From Chryseobacterium sp. GVT01B (GTDB taxonomy: Bacteria; Bacteroidota; Bacteroidia; Flavobacteriales; Weeksellaceae): a stretch of 64,000 bases of DNA. Positions 42,443 to 52,521 of this stretch are shown here, in pieces (position 1 is the stretch's first letter; each line of letters opens with the position of its first letter). Below the pieces are notes generated by a model that had not been told where the DNA came from, did no database searches, and saw only the letters and a list, made by a program, of their open reading frames with translations. Made by a program: the position numbers and the translations under genes. The stretch covers positions 434,001-498,000 of the forward strand of contig NZ_JAHXYI010000004.1 in assembly GCF_019970045.1 (NCBI RefSeq). Direction: 5' to 3'.

Positions 42443-43969
42443 ATGAAAAAAGACTATTGGATTCTGTTTCTTTTTGTCATTGCAAAGTTTGCCCTTCAAT
42501 ACTCGCTGATAAGTCCTGAGTATGAACTCCACCGGGATGAATATCTGCATCTCGATCAGGCGAATCATTTGGCGTGGGGATATCTTTCAGTTCCTCCCGT
42601 CAACTCATGGATTGCCTGGGTAATTAAAATGTTAGGAAATTCTATATTTTGGGTTAAATTTTTCCCGGCTTTGTTTGGAGCACTAACGATAGTACTGGTA
42701 TGGAAAATTGTTGAAGAACTTAATGGGAGTCTCTTTGCTAAAATACTGGCTTCTTTAGGCATTCTGCTCTCAGTACTTCTCCGGGTAAATATGCTGTTTC
42801 AGCCTACCTCTTTAGAAATTTTTCTGTGGCTATTCCTTTATTATGCTTTGATTAAATATTTTAATTCAAAAAAAGTAAAATGGATTTACATTGGAGCTGT
42901 CATTTTTGGAATAGGAATATTAAATAAATACAATATTGCTTTTTCATTATTGGGGCTTATTCCTGCATTATTGTTAACAGAGCAAAGAAGGATTTTTATG
43001 CAGTCTCATGTGTATTGGGCCGCTCTTTTAGCCTTAATTATTGTTTTTCCCAATCTTCTCTGGCAGTATCAGAATCATTTTCCGGTGATCCATCATATGA
43101 AAGAACTTTCTGAAAAACAGCTTGTGCATGTGGATAGAATGGGTTTTATGAAATCTCAGATTCTCTTTTTCATAGGAGTTGTTTTTGTTATTATAGCAGG
43201 CTGGGGAGCATTACTGTTGTATAAACCTTTTGAGAAATTCAGATTTTTCTTTTGGAGTTATATCATTACAATCACTCTGTTTTTATTTTTTAAAGCAAAA
43301 GATTACTATGCAATAGGGCTTTATCCTGTGTATATTGCCTTTGGTTCAGTTTTTCTGGGCCATTTATTTGAAAAAGGATGGATGAGGTTTTTGAAACCTG
43401 TCAGCATACTTATCCCTATACTTTTATTTCTTCCCTTATATAATGTAGCCTTCCCCAATAAGAGTCTTAAATATATTGAGTCCCATCAGGATCAATACAA
43501 AAAGTTCGGATTGCTTCGCTGGGAAGATGGGAAAGATCATCCGTTACCTCAGGACTTTGCCGATATGCAAGGCTGGAAAGAATTAGCTCAAAAAGTAGAT
43601 AAAGAATATTCCCGACTGTCAAAATCCGGAAATACCATGGTATTGTGTGATAATTACGGACAGACTGGGGCTATTAATTATTACTCAAAGGCGGGTGTTG
43701 TGGCAATGTCTTTTCATGCAGATTATATCAACTGGATAGATTTAAGCAAAAAATATAGAAATGTGATCAGGGTTAAAGATGCCCCTGAAGCAGGAAAGGA
43801 ACTTAAAGAATCAGGTTCTTTTTTTGAAGTTGCAAAATTATATGATTCCATTACCAATCCGTACGCAAGAGAAAGAGGAACGGCAATCTTCAGTTTACAG
43901 GGTGCAAAAATTGATATCAATAAAAGAATTCAGGACGAGATTGATGAAACTAAAAATGAATGGAAATGA
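42443..43969 (+). CDS. GT39-type membrane glycosyltransferase
   Basis: A 508-residue integral membrane protein with some 11 hydrophobic helices in the first 345 residues, then a large soluble periplasmic domain. The motif HRDEYLH in the first periplasmic loop (near residue 31) is the catalytic Asp-Glu of GT-C/PMT enzymes, which use a lipid-linked sugar donor. The family adds mannose or similar sugars to proteins or lipids. The acceptor cannot be read from sequence. It is not in the capsule operon. Confidence 0.85.
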   Translation: MKKDYWILFLFVIAKFALQYSLISPEYELHRDEYLHLDQANHLAWGYLSVPPVNSWIAWVIKMLGNSIFWVKFFPALFGALTIVLVWKIVEELNGSLFAKILASLGILLSVLLRVNMLFQPTSLEIFLWLFLYYALIKYFNSKKVKWIYIGAVIFGIGILNKYNIAFSLLGLIPALLLTEQRRIFMQSHVYWAALLALIIVFPNLLWQYQNHFPVIHHMKELSEKQLVHVDRMGFMKSQILFFIGVVFVIIAGWGALLLYKPFEKFRFFFWSYIITITLFLFFKAKDYYAIGLYPVYIAFGSVFLGHLFEKGWMRFLKPVSILIPILLFLPLYNVAFPNKSLKYIESHQDQYKKFGLLRWEDGKDHPLPQDFADMQGWKELAQKVDKEYSRLSKSGNTMVLCDNYGQTGAINYYSKAGVVAMSFHADYINWIDLSKKYRNVIRVKDAPEAGKELKESGSFFEVAKLYDSITNPYARERGTAIFSLQGAKIDINKRIQDEIDETKNEWK

Positions 43970-44037
43970 TAGAATAGAAGAAGGATAATTAGTTTAAGAT
44001 ATAAAGATAATAGATAAAAAACATTATCGCAACAATA

Positions 44038-44066
44038 TTGCATTAGTGGGATTTGTTTTACCTTTG
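44038..44066 (+). promoter_or_regulatory. promoter of the TrxR-like gene
   Basis: TTG at 44038-44040, an 18-nt spacer and TACCTTTG at 44059-44066 match the Bacteroidota promoter layout. Transcription would start near 44072, inside the heptamer array. Confidence 0.55.
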
Positions 44067-44068
44067 TA

Positions 44069-44126
44069 CTATCAACTATCAACTATCAACTATCAACTAT
44101 CAACTATCAACTATCAACTATCAACT
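44069..44126. repeat. perfect heptamer tandem array, CTATCAA x 8.3
   Basis: CTATCAA is repeated without mismatch eight times from 44069 to 44124, plus CT. It fills nearly the whole 5' leader between the promoter and the ATG at 44132. Confidence 0.97.
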
Positions 44127-44131
44127 GAACT

Positions 44132-45037
44132 ATGGAAAACAAAAACTTTGATGTCATCATAATAGGAGGAAGCTATTCGGGATTATCTGCTGGTATGTCA
44201 TTAGGAAGATCTTTAAGAAATGTCCTGATTATTGACAATGAAAAACCTTGCAACAGACAAACACCACATTCCCATAATTTTGTTACTCACGATGGAAAAA
44301 CACCGTCAGAAATTACTCAACTTGCCAAAAATGATGTCGAAAAATACAACACCGTTCATTTTTATAATGGAACGGTTGTAAAAACGGTAAAAACAACTGA
44401 AGTTTTCGGGATTGAAACTTCATCCGGCGAAAAATTCCAGGCTAAAAAACTCATTTTAGCTTCCGGAGTGAAGGATAAGATGCCGGATATTCCAGGATTT
44501 GCAGAATGCTGGGGCGTTTCTGTTATCCATTGCCCATACTGTCATGGCTATGAAGTGAAAAATGAAGTTACCGGGATTCTTTCCAATGGAGATATGGCTT
44601 ATGAATTTTCAAAACTGATTTTTAATCTGACTAAAAATCTTACCCTGTTTACCAATGGGAAAGCTGTTCTTACTAATGAGCAGCTCGAAAAACTGAAACA
44701 GAATAAAATCCTCCTTAACGAAGATGAAATTGAAAGTATAGAGCATACAAAAGGTTCCATTCAAAAAATTGTTTTCAAAAACGGAAAAGAAGTTGCTTTG
44801 CAGGCTTTATATGCTAAAATTCCTTTTGAACAAAACCTAAATGTGTCCGATGATCTGGGATGTGAACTGACAGAACAGGGATTTATTAAAGTAGACATGA
44901 TGCAGAAAACAAATGTTCCCGGAGTTTTTGCCTGTGGAGACAATGTGACTATGATGCGTTCTGTGGCTAATGCTGTTGCACAGGGAAATTTTGCAGGTGC
45001 TGTGGTTAATAAAGAACTTGCAGACGAAGAATTTTAA
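44132..45037 (+). CDS. thioredoxin-reductase-like FAD oxidoreductase
   Basis: A 301-residue flavoprotein. The FAD-binding GGSYSGLSAGM is near residue 12-22, a CPYC redox motif sits at 134-137, and the second nucleotide site is GDNVTMMRS in the C-terminal FAD motif (ACGDN). The layout is that of TrxB, but the family of single-gene CPYCHG proteins in Flavobacteriia is often annotated only as NAD(P)/FAD-dependent oxidoreductase, so the partner may not be thioredoxin. Its leader is the heptamer array, so expression may vary with repeat number. Confidence 0.85.
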   Translation: MENKNFDVIIIGGSYSGLSAGMSLGRSLRNVLIIDNEKPCNRQTPHSHNFVTHDGKTPSEITQLAKNDVEKYNTVHFYNGTVVKTVKTTEVFGIETSSGEKFQAKKLILASGVKDKMPDIPGFAECWGVSVIHCPYCHGYEVKNEVTGILSNGDMAYEFSKLIFNLTKNLTLFTNGKAVLTNEQLEKLKQNKILLNEDEIESIEHTKGSIQKIVFKNGKEVALQALYAKIPFEQNLNVSDDLGCELTEQGFIKVDMMQKTNVPGVFACGDNVTMMRSVANAVAQGNFAGAVVNKELADEEF

Positions 45038-45149
45038 AGAATTTTTGATCAGATTAAAACGATCATAATATTTGATTTATTGATGAGGTTTTTCAATTTT
45101 TAGTGTTTAAAATCATTTTTTCAATAGAGAAATCTCAATGAAAAATCCG

Positions 45150-45157
45150 TACATTTG
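45150..45157 (+). promoter_or_regulatory. -7 promoter element of glyA
   Basis: TACATTTG (TAnnTTTG), 29 bp before the glyA ATG at 45187. Confidence 0.5.
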
Positions 45158-45186
45158 GGGTGGAAATTTCAAAAACTAAAAGTAAA

Positions 45187-46452
45187 ATGGATATTATTTT
45201 CGACCTGATTGAAAAGGAAAGACAAAGACAAACTCACGGATTAGAGCTTATCGCATCAGAAAACTTTGTTTCTGAAAACGTGATGAAAGCAATGGGAAGT
45301 GTACTGACAAATAAATATGCTGAAGGATATCCCGGAAAAAGATATTACGGAGGATGTGAAGTTGTAGATGAGGTTGAAACATTGGCTATCAACAGAGCAA
45401 AAGAACTTTTCGGAGTAGACTATGTGAATGTTCAGCCACATTCCGGTTCTCAGGCGAATGCAGCCATTTATCTTGCAGTTTTGAAACCTGGTGATAAAAT
45501 CATGGGGATGGATCTTTCAATGGGAGGACACCTTACTCACGGTTCTGCAGTGAACTTTTCTGGTATTCAATATAATGTAGTTTCTTACGGAGTACAGCAG
45601 GAAACAGGTCTTATTGATTATGACCAGATGAGAGAAGTTGCTCTAAGAGAAAAACCAAAAATGCTTATTGCCGGTTTCTCAGCATATTCAAGAGATTTAG
45701 ATTATGCTAAATTCAGAGAAGTAGCAGACGAAGTGGGAGCAACGCTTTGGGCAGATATCGCTCACCCGGCTGGTTTAGTAGCAAAAGGATTATTAAACTC
45801 ACCGTTCGAACACTGTCACGTAGTAACTACCACTACTCACAAAACCCTTAGAGGTCCAAGAGGAGGGATGATCATGATGGGGAAAGATTTTGAAAATACC
45901 TATGGACACAAAACTCCAAAAGGAGAAATCAAAATGATGAGCCAGGTATTGGACGGAGCTGTATTCCCAGGTATTCAGGGAGGACCGTTAGAGCATGTAA
46001 TCGCTGGTAAAGCAGTAGCTTTTGGTGAAGCTTTGGACGGACAGTTCGAAACCTATGCAAAACAAGTTAAATCCAATGCTCAGGCGTTATCAAAAGCGAT
46101 GATCGACAGAGGATTTGATATCGTAAGCGGAGGTACAGATAATCACTTGATGCTGGTAGACCTTAGAAATAAAGGAGTAAACGGTAAAGAAACAGAAAAA
46201 GCATTAGTACTTGCTGATATTACCTGCAACAAAAACATGGTTCCTTTTGATGATAAATCTCCATTCACAACATCTGGTATCAGATTAGGAACGGCAGCAA
46301 TTACAACAAGAGGGCTGAAAGAAAATGATATGGATACGATTGCAGGATTAATTTCTGAAGTGGTAGACAACATCAAAAATGAAGAAGTTCTTATATCCGT
46401 AAGAAAGAAAGTTAACGAATTAATGGAAGGAAAAGCTCTGTTCAATTACTAA
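45187..46452 (+). CDS. glyA: serine hydroxymethyltransferase
   Basis: A 421-residue PLP enzyme that interconverts serine and glycine with tetrahydrofolate, feeding one-carbon metabolism. The start is the ATG at 45187 ([13 protein letters not shown]); an upstream GTG at 45160 lies near the transcription start and is rejected. [34 protein letters not shown] (in successive motifs) is the diagnostic N-terminus, and the PLP Lys is Lys219 in [15 protein letters not shown] terminator follows 20 bp after the stop. Confidence 0.97.
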   Translation: MDIIFDLIEKERQRQTHGLELIASENFVSENVMKAMGSVLTNKYAEGYPGKRYYGGCEVVDEVETLAINRAKELFGVDYVNVQPHSGSQANAAIYLAVLKPGDKIMGMDLSMGGHLTHGSAVNFSGIQYNVVSYGVQQETGLIDYDQMREVALREKPKMLIAGFSAYSRDLDYAKFREVADEVGATLWADIAHPAGLVAKGLLNSPFEHCHVVTTTTHKTLRGPRGGMIMMGKDFENTYGHKTPKGEIKMMSQVLDGAVFPGIQGGPLEHVIAGKAVAFGEALDGQFETYAKQVKSNAQALSKAMIDRGFDIVSGGTDNHLMLVDLRNKGVNGKETEKALVLADITCNKNMVPFDDKSPFTTSGIRLGTAAITTRGLKENDMDTIAGLISEVVDNIKNEEVLISVRKKVNELMEGKALFNY

Positions 46453-46472
46453 CAGGCATTCCGATATCATAT

Positions 46473-46503
46473 AAAGAATGGGCAGACTGCTCATTCTTTT
46501 TTT
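46473..46503 (+). terminator. rho-independent terminator of glyA
   Basis: AAAGAATGGGC (46473-46483) and GCTCATTCTTT (46489-46499) with one G-U pair, then T run to 46503. Confidence 0.8.
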
Positions 46504-46508
46504 ATTCA

Positions 46509-46967
46509 ATGGAAAAGAAATCTTATACTTTCGAGGAAATCAAGCAGAAGCTGGTTAACTACTGTGTTTACCAGGACCGCTGCCATGCAGAAGTGGAACA
46601 GAAGATGAGAGAATTTCTACTTATTGATGAAGCCAAAGAAGAAATCATTTTATTTCTCCTGAAAGAAAACTACCTGAATGAAGAAAGATTTACACGAAGT
46701 TATATCAGAGGCAAATTTTACATCAAACACTGGGGGAAGACCAAAATTAAAATGAATCTGAAACAAAAACAGATTTCAGAAAGGTTGATCAGTTCATGTT
46801 TTGATGAGATAGATGATTCTGATTATGAGAAGACTATTAGGAAAATTTTTGAAGGGTATTATTCTAAACAAAATGGTTTGAAAGAATATCAAAAAAAAAC
46901 CAAAACTATAAAATATTTGATGAGTAAAGGTTTTGAATATGAGAAAATAATTGATATTTTTGAATAA
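46509..46967 (+). CDS. recX: regulatory protein RecX
   Basis: A 152-residue RecX that binds RecA filaments and limits recombination. It has the three-helix repeat pattern, with NYCVYQDRCHAEVEQKM, then NYLNEERFTRSYIRGKF, and KTIKYLMSKGFEYEKI near the end. The ATG at 46509 is 5 bp after the glyA terminator's T run; no promoter was seen there, so read-through from glyA is possible. recA is not in the window. Confidence 0.88.
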   Translation: MEKKSYTFEEIKQKLVNYCVYQDRCHAEVEQKMREFLLIDEAKEEIILFLLKENYLNEERFTRSYIRGKFYIKHWGKTKIKMNLKQKQISERLISSCFDEIDDSDYEKTIRKIFEGYYSKQNGLKEYQKKTKTIKYLMSKGFEYEKIIDIFE

Positions 46968-47325
46968 TATATTAATAAATTACAAAAAACTTGACATATG
47001 ACTTTTAACAAAAAAACAATCAGTTCAGTGAAAGAGATTGATACATAAATATTTAATAATTATTTTAAAGATAAAACAGCTGAAATAAAGAATTATTATA
47101 GATAAATATCGCCTTTATAAGACTTTATATGGTATGATTTTTGTCTGTGAGTTTTAGCTATATCGTAATGAAATTGCGAGATTTCATAAATATAACATCA
47201 AATTTATTTTTGATTTCAACATATTGAAATAAATTTATTTTATTTTTGCATGATTGTATCGGAATTATCTTTGATCAGATGATCAGATATTACACATTAA
47301 TTAAATATGAACACCAATATAGACA
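46968..47325. other. 358-bp regulatory gap upstream of the capsule operon
   Basis: No gene is seen. It holds a hairpin ATGAAAT-tgcgag-ATTTCAT (47168-47187), a direct repeat AAATTTATTTT at 47200-47210 and 47231-47241, a palindrome ATTTCAA-cata-TTGAAAT (47213-47230) between the two copies, and a -7 element. Confidence 0.5.
47200..47248 (+). promoter_or_regulatory. capsule operon promoter with repeat and palindrome
   Basis: TATTTTTG (47241-47248) fits TAnnTTTG. Directly upstream, ATTTCAA/TTGAAAT (47213-47230) is a 7-bp palindrome sitting between two identical 11-mers AAATTTATTTT that start 31 bp apart. Together they look like a regulator-bound promoter. The regulator is unknown. Confidence 0.45.
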
Positions 47326-49254
47326 ATGTACGATTCTCTTAGAAAAACAATATTTGGAGGGGATAATGTTGTCAATCTCTCAGACGTAAGATATCTTCCT
47401 AGATGGATAATTCTTGTAATAGACATTATTATTCTGGTTATATCTTTATTTCTTTCTACTTACATTATCGAAAGAATTACCAAGCAGGAATTTATATACC
47501 ATGAAGATAAAAGCTTAATCTTTGCTTTTATTATTATGGCGAATACTGCTTTTATGTACCTCTTCAAGACGTATGCCGGAATTATCCGCCATTCAACATT
47601 TATAGATTTATTTAAGCTTCTGATATCCTGCTTTTGCACAATGCTGACTATCGGAACGATCAATATTCTTTATTTCTGGACCACAGGAGCTAAGTTTATT
47701 CTTACTCCTTACCTGATCCTTTATTTTGTAATTTCATTTATGGGATTATTCCTTTTCAGATTATATGTGAAAGAGTTTTTCCATATTGTAAGGGAATACA
47801 GAAGAAGTGCACTGAAAAAAAGAATTCTAGTGTTAGGAATTGATGAACAATCAATTGCAATTGCACGTGCTATTCTGGATAATCCAAGCCTGCCTTATCA
47901 GGTAGTAGGTTTTTTAACGCAAAGAACAGATTCTAAAAGGGCATCTCTACTAGGAAAACCCATTTACGGAAAACAAAAAATAGAAGAAAACACGAAAGAA
48001 GATCTTATTATTGATGGTATTCTCATTGTTAAAGAAATGATGGCCAGAGATGAGATGAACACGTGGGTGAATTTATTTTTAGAGAAGGATCTTAACGTCT
48101 TTAAAGCGCCGTCAGTACAAAAGCTGAGAGACAGCGATTTAGGTGGATCTATCAGAAATCTTCAAATTGAAGACTTATTAAATAGAAAGCCTATCAAAAT
48201 TCAGAATGAAAAAGTAAAGAGCAGACATTTTGATAAAACCGTATTAGTAACTGGTGGAGCAGGATCTATAGGAAGTGAAATTGTAAGACAGGTTGCCAAC
48301 TTTAATCCTTCTTTAATCGTAATACTGGATCAGGCAGAGACACCGCTTTACGAAATTGAACTTGAAATGAGAGAGAAATATCCTCATATTGCTTTCAAAT
48401 TTGTTTTAGGAGATGTTTCTAATCATCACAGAATGGAATCCTTATTCCAGACGTATAGATTTTCGATGGTGTACCATGCTGCTGCTTATAAGCATGTACC
48501 TTTGGTAGAAGAAAATCCGCATGAAGCAATTTTTGTTAATATATTAGGTTCAAAGATTGTCGCAAAATTATCAAGCAAGTATAAAGTAAACAGATTCGTA
48601 ATGGTATCTACAGATAAAGCTGTAAATCCTACCAACGTTATGGGAGCTTCAAAACGGGCTGCAGAACTTTTTGTACAATCACTTCAAAATGTAGAGGGTA
48701 ATGTTACCAAGTTTATTACAACAAGATTTGGAAACGTATTAGGATCCAACGGTTCTGTAATTCCCCATTTTAAAAAACAGATTGAAGCCGGAGGTCCGGT
48801 AACCATCACTCACCCGGAAATTGTAAGATATTTCATGACTATTCCTGAGGCTTGTGAATTGGTACTTCAGGCCGGAACAATGGGAGAAGGTGGTGAAATT
48901 TTTGTCTTTGATATGGGTGAACCTGTTAAAATTCTTGACCTTGCGAAAAGAATGATCAAATTATCAGGATTCGAGCCTAATATTGATATTAAGATCATTT
49001 ATACAGGATTAAGGCCCGGGGAAAAGCTTTATGAAGAACTTTTAAGTGATGATGCGAAAACTCTTCCTACGCATAATGATAAGATTATGATTTCTAAAGA
49101 CCCTTCTACGGGATTTGAAGAAATAGAGGCGCTTACCACACAAATTACTAAAGCTTCCCTTAGAAGAGATAAAGTAGAAGTAGTAAGGATTCTTAAAACA
49201 ATCGTGCCGGAATTTCGAAGCAATAATTCAATCTATGAGGCCTTAGATAAATAG
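47326..49254 (+). CDS. nucleotide-sugar dehydratase, CapD/WbpM type
   Basis: A 642-residue protein with four N-terminal membrane helices (about residues 20-130), a first Rossmann-like region to about 290, then the SDR dehydratase domain. NAD-binding GGAGSIG is at 310-316. The catalytic motif has Met in place of the usual Tyr: NVMGASK with M439 and K443, as in UDP-GlcNAc 4,6-dehydratases of the WbpM/PglF group. It probably makes the 4-keto-6-deoxy precursor of the first sugar of the repeat unit. It heads the capsule operon. Confidence 0.92.
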   Translation: MYDSLRKTIFGGDNVVNLSDVRYLPRWIILVIDIIILVISLFLSTYIIERITKQEFIYHEDKSLIFAFIIMANTAFMYLFKTYAGIIRHSTFIDLFKLLISCFCTMLTIGTINILYFWTTGAKFILTPYLILYFVISFMGLFLFRLYVKEFFHIVREYRRSALKKRILVLGIDEQSIAIARAILDNPSLPYQVVGFLTQRTDSKRASLLGKPIYGKQKIEENTKEDLIIDGILIVKEMMARDEMNTWVNLFLEKDLNVFKAPSVQKLRDSDLGGSIRNLQIEDLLNRKPIKIQNEKVKSRHFDKTVLVTGGAGSIGSEIVRQVANFNPSLIVILDQAETPLYEIELEMREKYPHIAFKFVLGDVSNHHRMESLFQTYRFSMVYHAAAYKHVPLVEENPHEAIFVNILGSKIVAKLSSKYKVNRFVMVSTDKAVNPTNVMGASKRAAELFVQSLQNVEGNVTKFITTRFGNVLGSNGSVIPHFKKQIEAGGPVTITHPEIVRYFMTIPEACELVLQAGTMGEGGEIFVFDMGEPVKILDLAKRMIKLSGFEPNIDIKIIYTGLRPGEKLYEELLSDDAKTLPTHNDKIMISKDPSTGFEEIEALTTQITKASLRRDKVEVVRILKTIVPEFRSNNSIYEALDK

Positions 49255-49293
49255 GAAAAAAATAAATGTATATTTGTACAATTTAACAAGATA

Positions 49294-50118
49294 ATGAAAG
49301 GAAAAATATTAGCAGTAATCTTAGTGTCCTCTTTAGTGATTTCCTGTAAAGTTAATCCCAATGCAAAGAATGATTTAAATTATATGCAGAATATAGAACA
49401 GGTTGCAATCAATGCTTCTGCTAAAAATTCTGCAAATACAATTCAAGCAGGGGATCAGCTGGTTATTCTGATCACGGCAAAGGATATGGATGTTGTAAAA
49501 CCTTTTAATCAAAACTATTCTTCATCAGAACTTGTTCAAACCAATGCTGCTGCTGGAGGAAATACTCCTAATCAGGGAGCAACAATACTGTCAGGTCCAA
49601 CATATATTGTAGATTCGAATGGTGATATTGACTTTCCAATATTGGGAAAACTGAATACTTTAGATAAAAGTTTGACAACATTTAAAGATGAACTAAGGGA
49701 AAAAATGACGAAATATGTCATTAACCCAACAGTTAATATGAGACTCTCGAACTTTAAAGTTACGGTATTAGGGGAAGTAAATAGACAAGGCGACTATACT
49801 ATTGCAAACGGACAGGCAACGATCTGGAATGCATTAGGGATGGCTGGCGATTTGACTCAGTATGGAAAAAGGAATGATATATTGGTGGTAAGAACAGAAA
49901 ACGGGGTTGTTTCTCACGGCCGCATTAATCTTCACGATGCTAATTTAATTAATTCTCCATATTATAATCTGAAACAAGGGGATGCCATTATTGTTTCTTC
50001 AAACAATACAAAAGATGTTATGGCAAAACAAAACCCAAATACAGGTCTTTACCTGACAGCAATTTCTATCGGTATTACAGCCATAGCAGTAGTGGTAAGT
50101 TTATTTAATAAGAAATAA
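49294..50118 (+). CDS. polysaccharide export lipoprotein, Wza type
   Basis: A 274-residue outer-membrane lipoprotein of the OMA/Wza family. The lipobox is VISC near Cys18 (MKGKILAVILVSSLVISC). A poly-export domain (residues 50-155, with AGDQLVIL and GDIDFPILGKL) is followed by a SLBB domain (VLGEVNRQGDYTI). A C-terminal hydrophobic segment (LTAISIGITAIAVVVSLF) resembles the short transmembrane end found in this family. It forms the export channel in the outer membrane. It is followed after 6 bp by the Wzc-like kinase. Confidence 0.93.
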   Translation: MKGKILAVILVSSLVISCKVNPNAKNDLNYMQNIEQVAINASAKNSANTIQAGDQLVILITAKDMDVVKPFNQNYSSSELVQTNAAAGGNTPNQGATILSGPTYIVDSNGDIDFPILGKLNTLDKSLTTFKDELREKMTKYVINPTVNMRLSNFKVTVLGEVNRQGDYTIANGQATIWNALGMAGDLTQYGKRNDILVVRTENGVVSHGRINLHDANLINSPYYNLKQGDAIIVSSNNTKDVMAKQNPNTGLYLTAISIGITAIAVVVSLFNKK

Positions 50119-50124
50119 AAATTG

Positions 50125-52521
50125 ATGGATAACCAGCGAACTTCACAATTTTCAGAAGACGAAAACGACACAAAGAGAATTAATGTTAGTGAAATTTTAA
50201 AACCATATATCCGAAAATGGCCTTGGTTTATTATAAGTGCATTTATTGCTTTGGTAATAGGCTATATTTCATTGAAATTTATGGTTCCTGTATATGGTGT
50301 ACAGTCTACAATTCTTATCAAAGATGCTAAAAATTCTTCTTCATCAGTAATGGCAAACGATTTGGGGGTCTTACCTGATTTATCAGGTATTGGAGGTCTT
50401 AAAACCAATAGTATAGCCAATGAAATAGAAGTTTTGAAGTCAAAAAAAATGATGAGTGAAGTCATCAGCAGTTTAAGTCTTCAAACTAATATTACAGCAA
50501 AAGGAAAGATCAGAACCTTAGAGTTATATAAAGAAACTTCCCCTGTAGAAGTGAGGGTAATTGGAGAGAAAAAGGATAAAGGTGCTATAAATACAATTCT
50601 ACTTGCAATCAATGGAGAGAAGTTAACTTTGAGTGGTGAAAGCCTTAAAAAAGATATTGTAACAACTTATGGTAAGACAATAAGTTTACCATTTGCAAAC
50701 ATTATAATAACAAAAAACCCAAAATTTAACGCTGCAGAAGTTAAAGGCATAAACATAAACAATCTGGTACTTCAGATATCTTCTCTGGAAGCTGCTGTAA
50801 ATAGCCTTCAAGGGCCGCTTAATGTTGATCTTGTTAATAGAGAAACAACCGTACTAAAACTTGCATATCAATATCCTCAGATAGCAAAAGCAAAAGATAT
50901 TATCAATAGCCTGGTAATAGCTTATAACAACGATGCTATTGTAGATAAAAATTCAGAATCAAAAAAGACTTTAGATTTTATTGAAGATAGAATAAAAAAA
51001 TTATCAGGTGAGCTGGGAGAAGTTGAAAATCAGAAAGAAAGTTTTAAATCGAAAAATAACCTTACTGATTTAGAAACGGAAGCTAAAATTAATTTAGAAA
51101 GTTCTGCTGCAGCCAGAGCCAAACAACTGGATGTGGATGCTCAGCTGGAACTTACAACAGCACTTATAGGCTATGTTTCTAAACAAGGACAATATCAGGT
51201 TCTGCCTGCAAATGTAGGATTGAATAATCCTGAAGCAATATCAGGAATATCAGGATATAACCAACTTGTTTTACAGAGAAACAGATTACTTGAATCTGCT
51301 ACACCAGAAAACCCTACTGTGGTAGATGTTACAAAACAAATTAATGCAATGCGTAGTTCCATTATGCAGACTCTCCAAAGAAATAAAGTAGGGCTGGAAC
51401 TTGCAAAAAATGAATATTTAGGAGAGCAAAATAAAGTTTCTGGAAAAATATCCAAACTTCCTTCTATCGAAAAAATGTTCAGAAGTATAGAAAGACAGCA
51501 GCAGATTAAAGAAAATCTGTACTTACTTTTACTTCAAAAGAGGGAAGAGACCGCTATTGCACAATCTATCTTAGCTCCAAAAGCAAAAGTTCTGGATGCT
51601 GCATATGCTTCACCAGCAGCGATTTCTCCAAAGACTAATGTTATTTTGACGATTTATTTAGTAGCAGGTCTGTTAATTCCATTTATTATTATTTATTTAA
51701 CAATGCTTTTCAATAATAAAATTGTTACAAAACATGATCTTGAGAAGCTTGTACATGCACCTATTATTGCGGAATTACCAAGTCTTGAAAAAGGAGATTC
51801 TGAGATCGTAAAAACGAATGACATTACTCCTATGGCGGAAGCATTTAGAATTCTTATTACCAATATGAATTTCATGCTTTCAAAAGATGGAAAAGGAAAA
51901 GTTGTATTTGTTACTTCTACAGTAAAAGGAGAAGGGAAAACCTTTACTTCTGTCAATTTAGCTTTAACATTAGCTAATCCTAAGAAAAAAGCAATTATCA
52001 TAGGATCTGATATCAGGAATCCTCAGCTTCAAAGATATAACCCTGCCAGAAAAGGGCTTACCGGACTTACGGAATATCTTTATAATGACGATACAAAACT
52101 GCAAGATATCATTCATGTATCATCTTTTAATCCTCATCTGGATGTAATTTATTCAGGAATGATTCCTCCGAATCCGACAGAATTATTATCCAACGGTCGC
52201 TATGAGACTCTTTTAAGTGAATTGAAAGATAAATATGAGTATATTATCCTGGATACTGCACCATTGCTTCTCGTTACAGACACATTCCTTATTGCTGAAC
52301 TTTCTGATATTACTATTTATGTATCCAGATCGAAATACACTGAAAAGGCATTGTTAGAATTTGCAAATAGCAATATCGATCAGAAAAAAATCAAAAATGT
52401 TGGTTTCGTACTTAATGATGTGAATAGGGAAGATTTAGGATATAGTAACAAATATGGTTATGGGTATAACCAACATACAGAACAATCTTGGTTTCAAAAA
52501 ATAAAAAATAAACTTAGTTAA
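50125..52521 (+). CDS. polysaccharide biosynthesis tyrosine autokinase, Wzc type
   Basis: A 798-residue inner-membrane protein starting at the ATG at 50125; a TTG three bases before is less likely. A Wzz chain-length domain with TM helix at about 36-55 is followed by a periplasmic coiled-coil stretch and a second helix near 515. The cytoplasmic BY-kinase domain has Walker A GEGKTFTS, Walker A' [11 protein letters not shown] (Ser-Asp in place of the common Asp-Ala-Asp), Walker B YIILDTAP, and a Tyr-rich tail (YSNKYGYGY) that is autophosphorylated. It controls polymer length and export. The stop overlaps the next start by 1 base. Confidence 0.93.
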   Translation: MDNQRTSQFSEDENDTKRINVSEILKPYIRKWPWFIISAFIALVIGYISLKFMVPVYGVQSTILIKDAKNSSSSVMANDLGVLPDLSGIGGLKTNSIANEIEVLKSKKMMSEVISSLSLQTNITAKGKIRTLELYKETSPVEVRVIGEKKDKGAINTILLAINGEKLTLSGESLKKDIVTTYGKTISLPFANIIITKNPKFNAAEVKGININNLVLQISSLEAAVNSLQGPLNVDLVNRETTVLKLAYQYPQIAKAKDIINSLVIAYNNDAIVDKNSESKKTLDFIEDRIKKLSGELGEVENQKESFKSKNNLTDLETEAKINLESSAAARAKQLDVDAQLELTTALIGYVSKQGQYQVLPANVGLNNPEAISGISGYNQLVLQRNRLLESATPENPTVVDVTKQINAMRSSIMQTLQRNKVGLELAKNEYLGEQNKVSGKISKLPSIEKMFRSIERQQQIKENLYLLLLQKREETAIAQSILAPKAKVLDAAYASPAAISPKTNVILTIYLVAGLLIPFIIIYLTMLFNNKIVTKHDLEKLVHAPIIAELPSLEKGDSEIVKTNDITPMAEAFRILITNMNFMLSKDGKGKVVFVTSTVKGEGKTFTSVNLALTLANPKKKAIIIGSDIRNPQLQRYNPARKGLTGLTEYLYNDDTKLQDIIHVSSFNPHLDVIYSGMIPPNPTELLSNGRYETLLSELKDKYEYIILDTAPLLLVTDTFLIAELSDITIYVSRSKYTEKALLEFANSNIDQKKIKNVGFVLNDVNREDLGYSNKYGYGYNQHTEQSWFQKIKNKLS

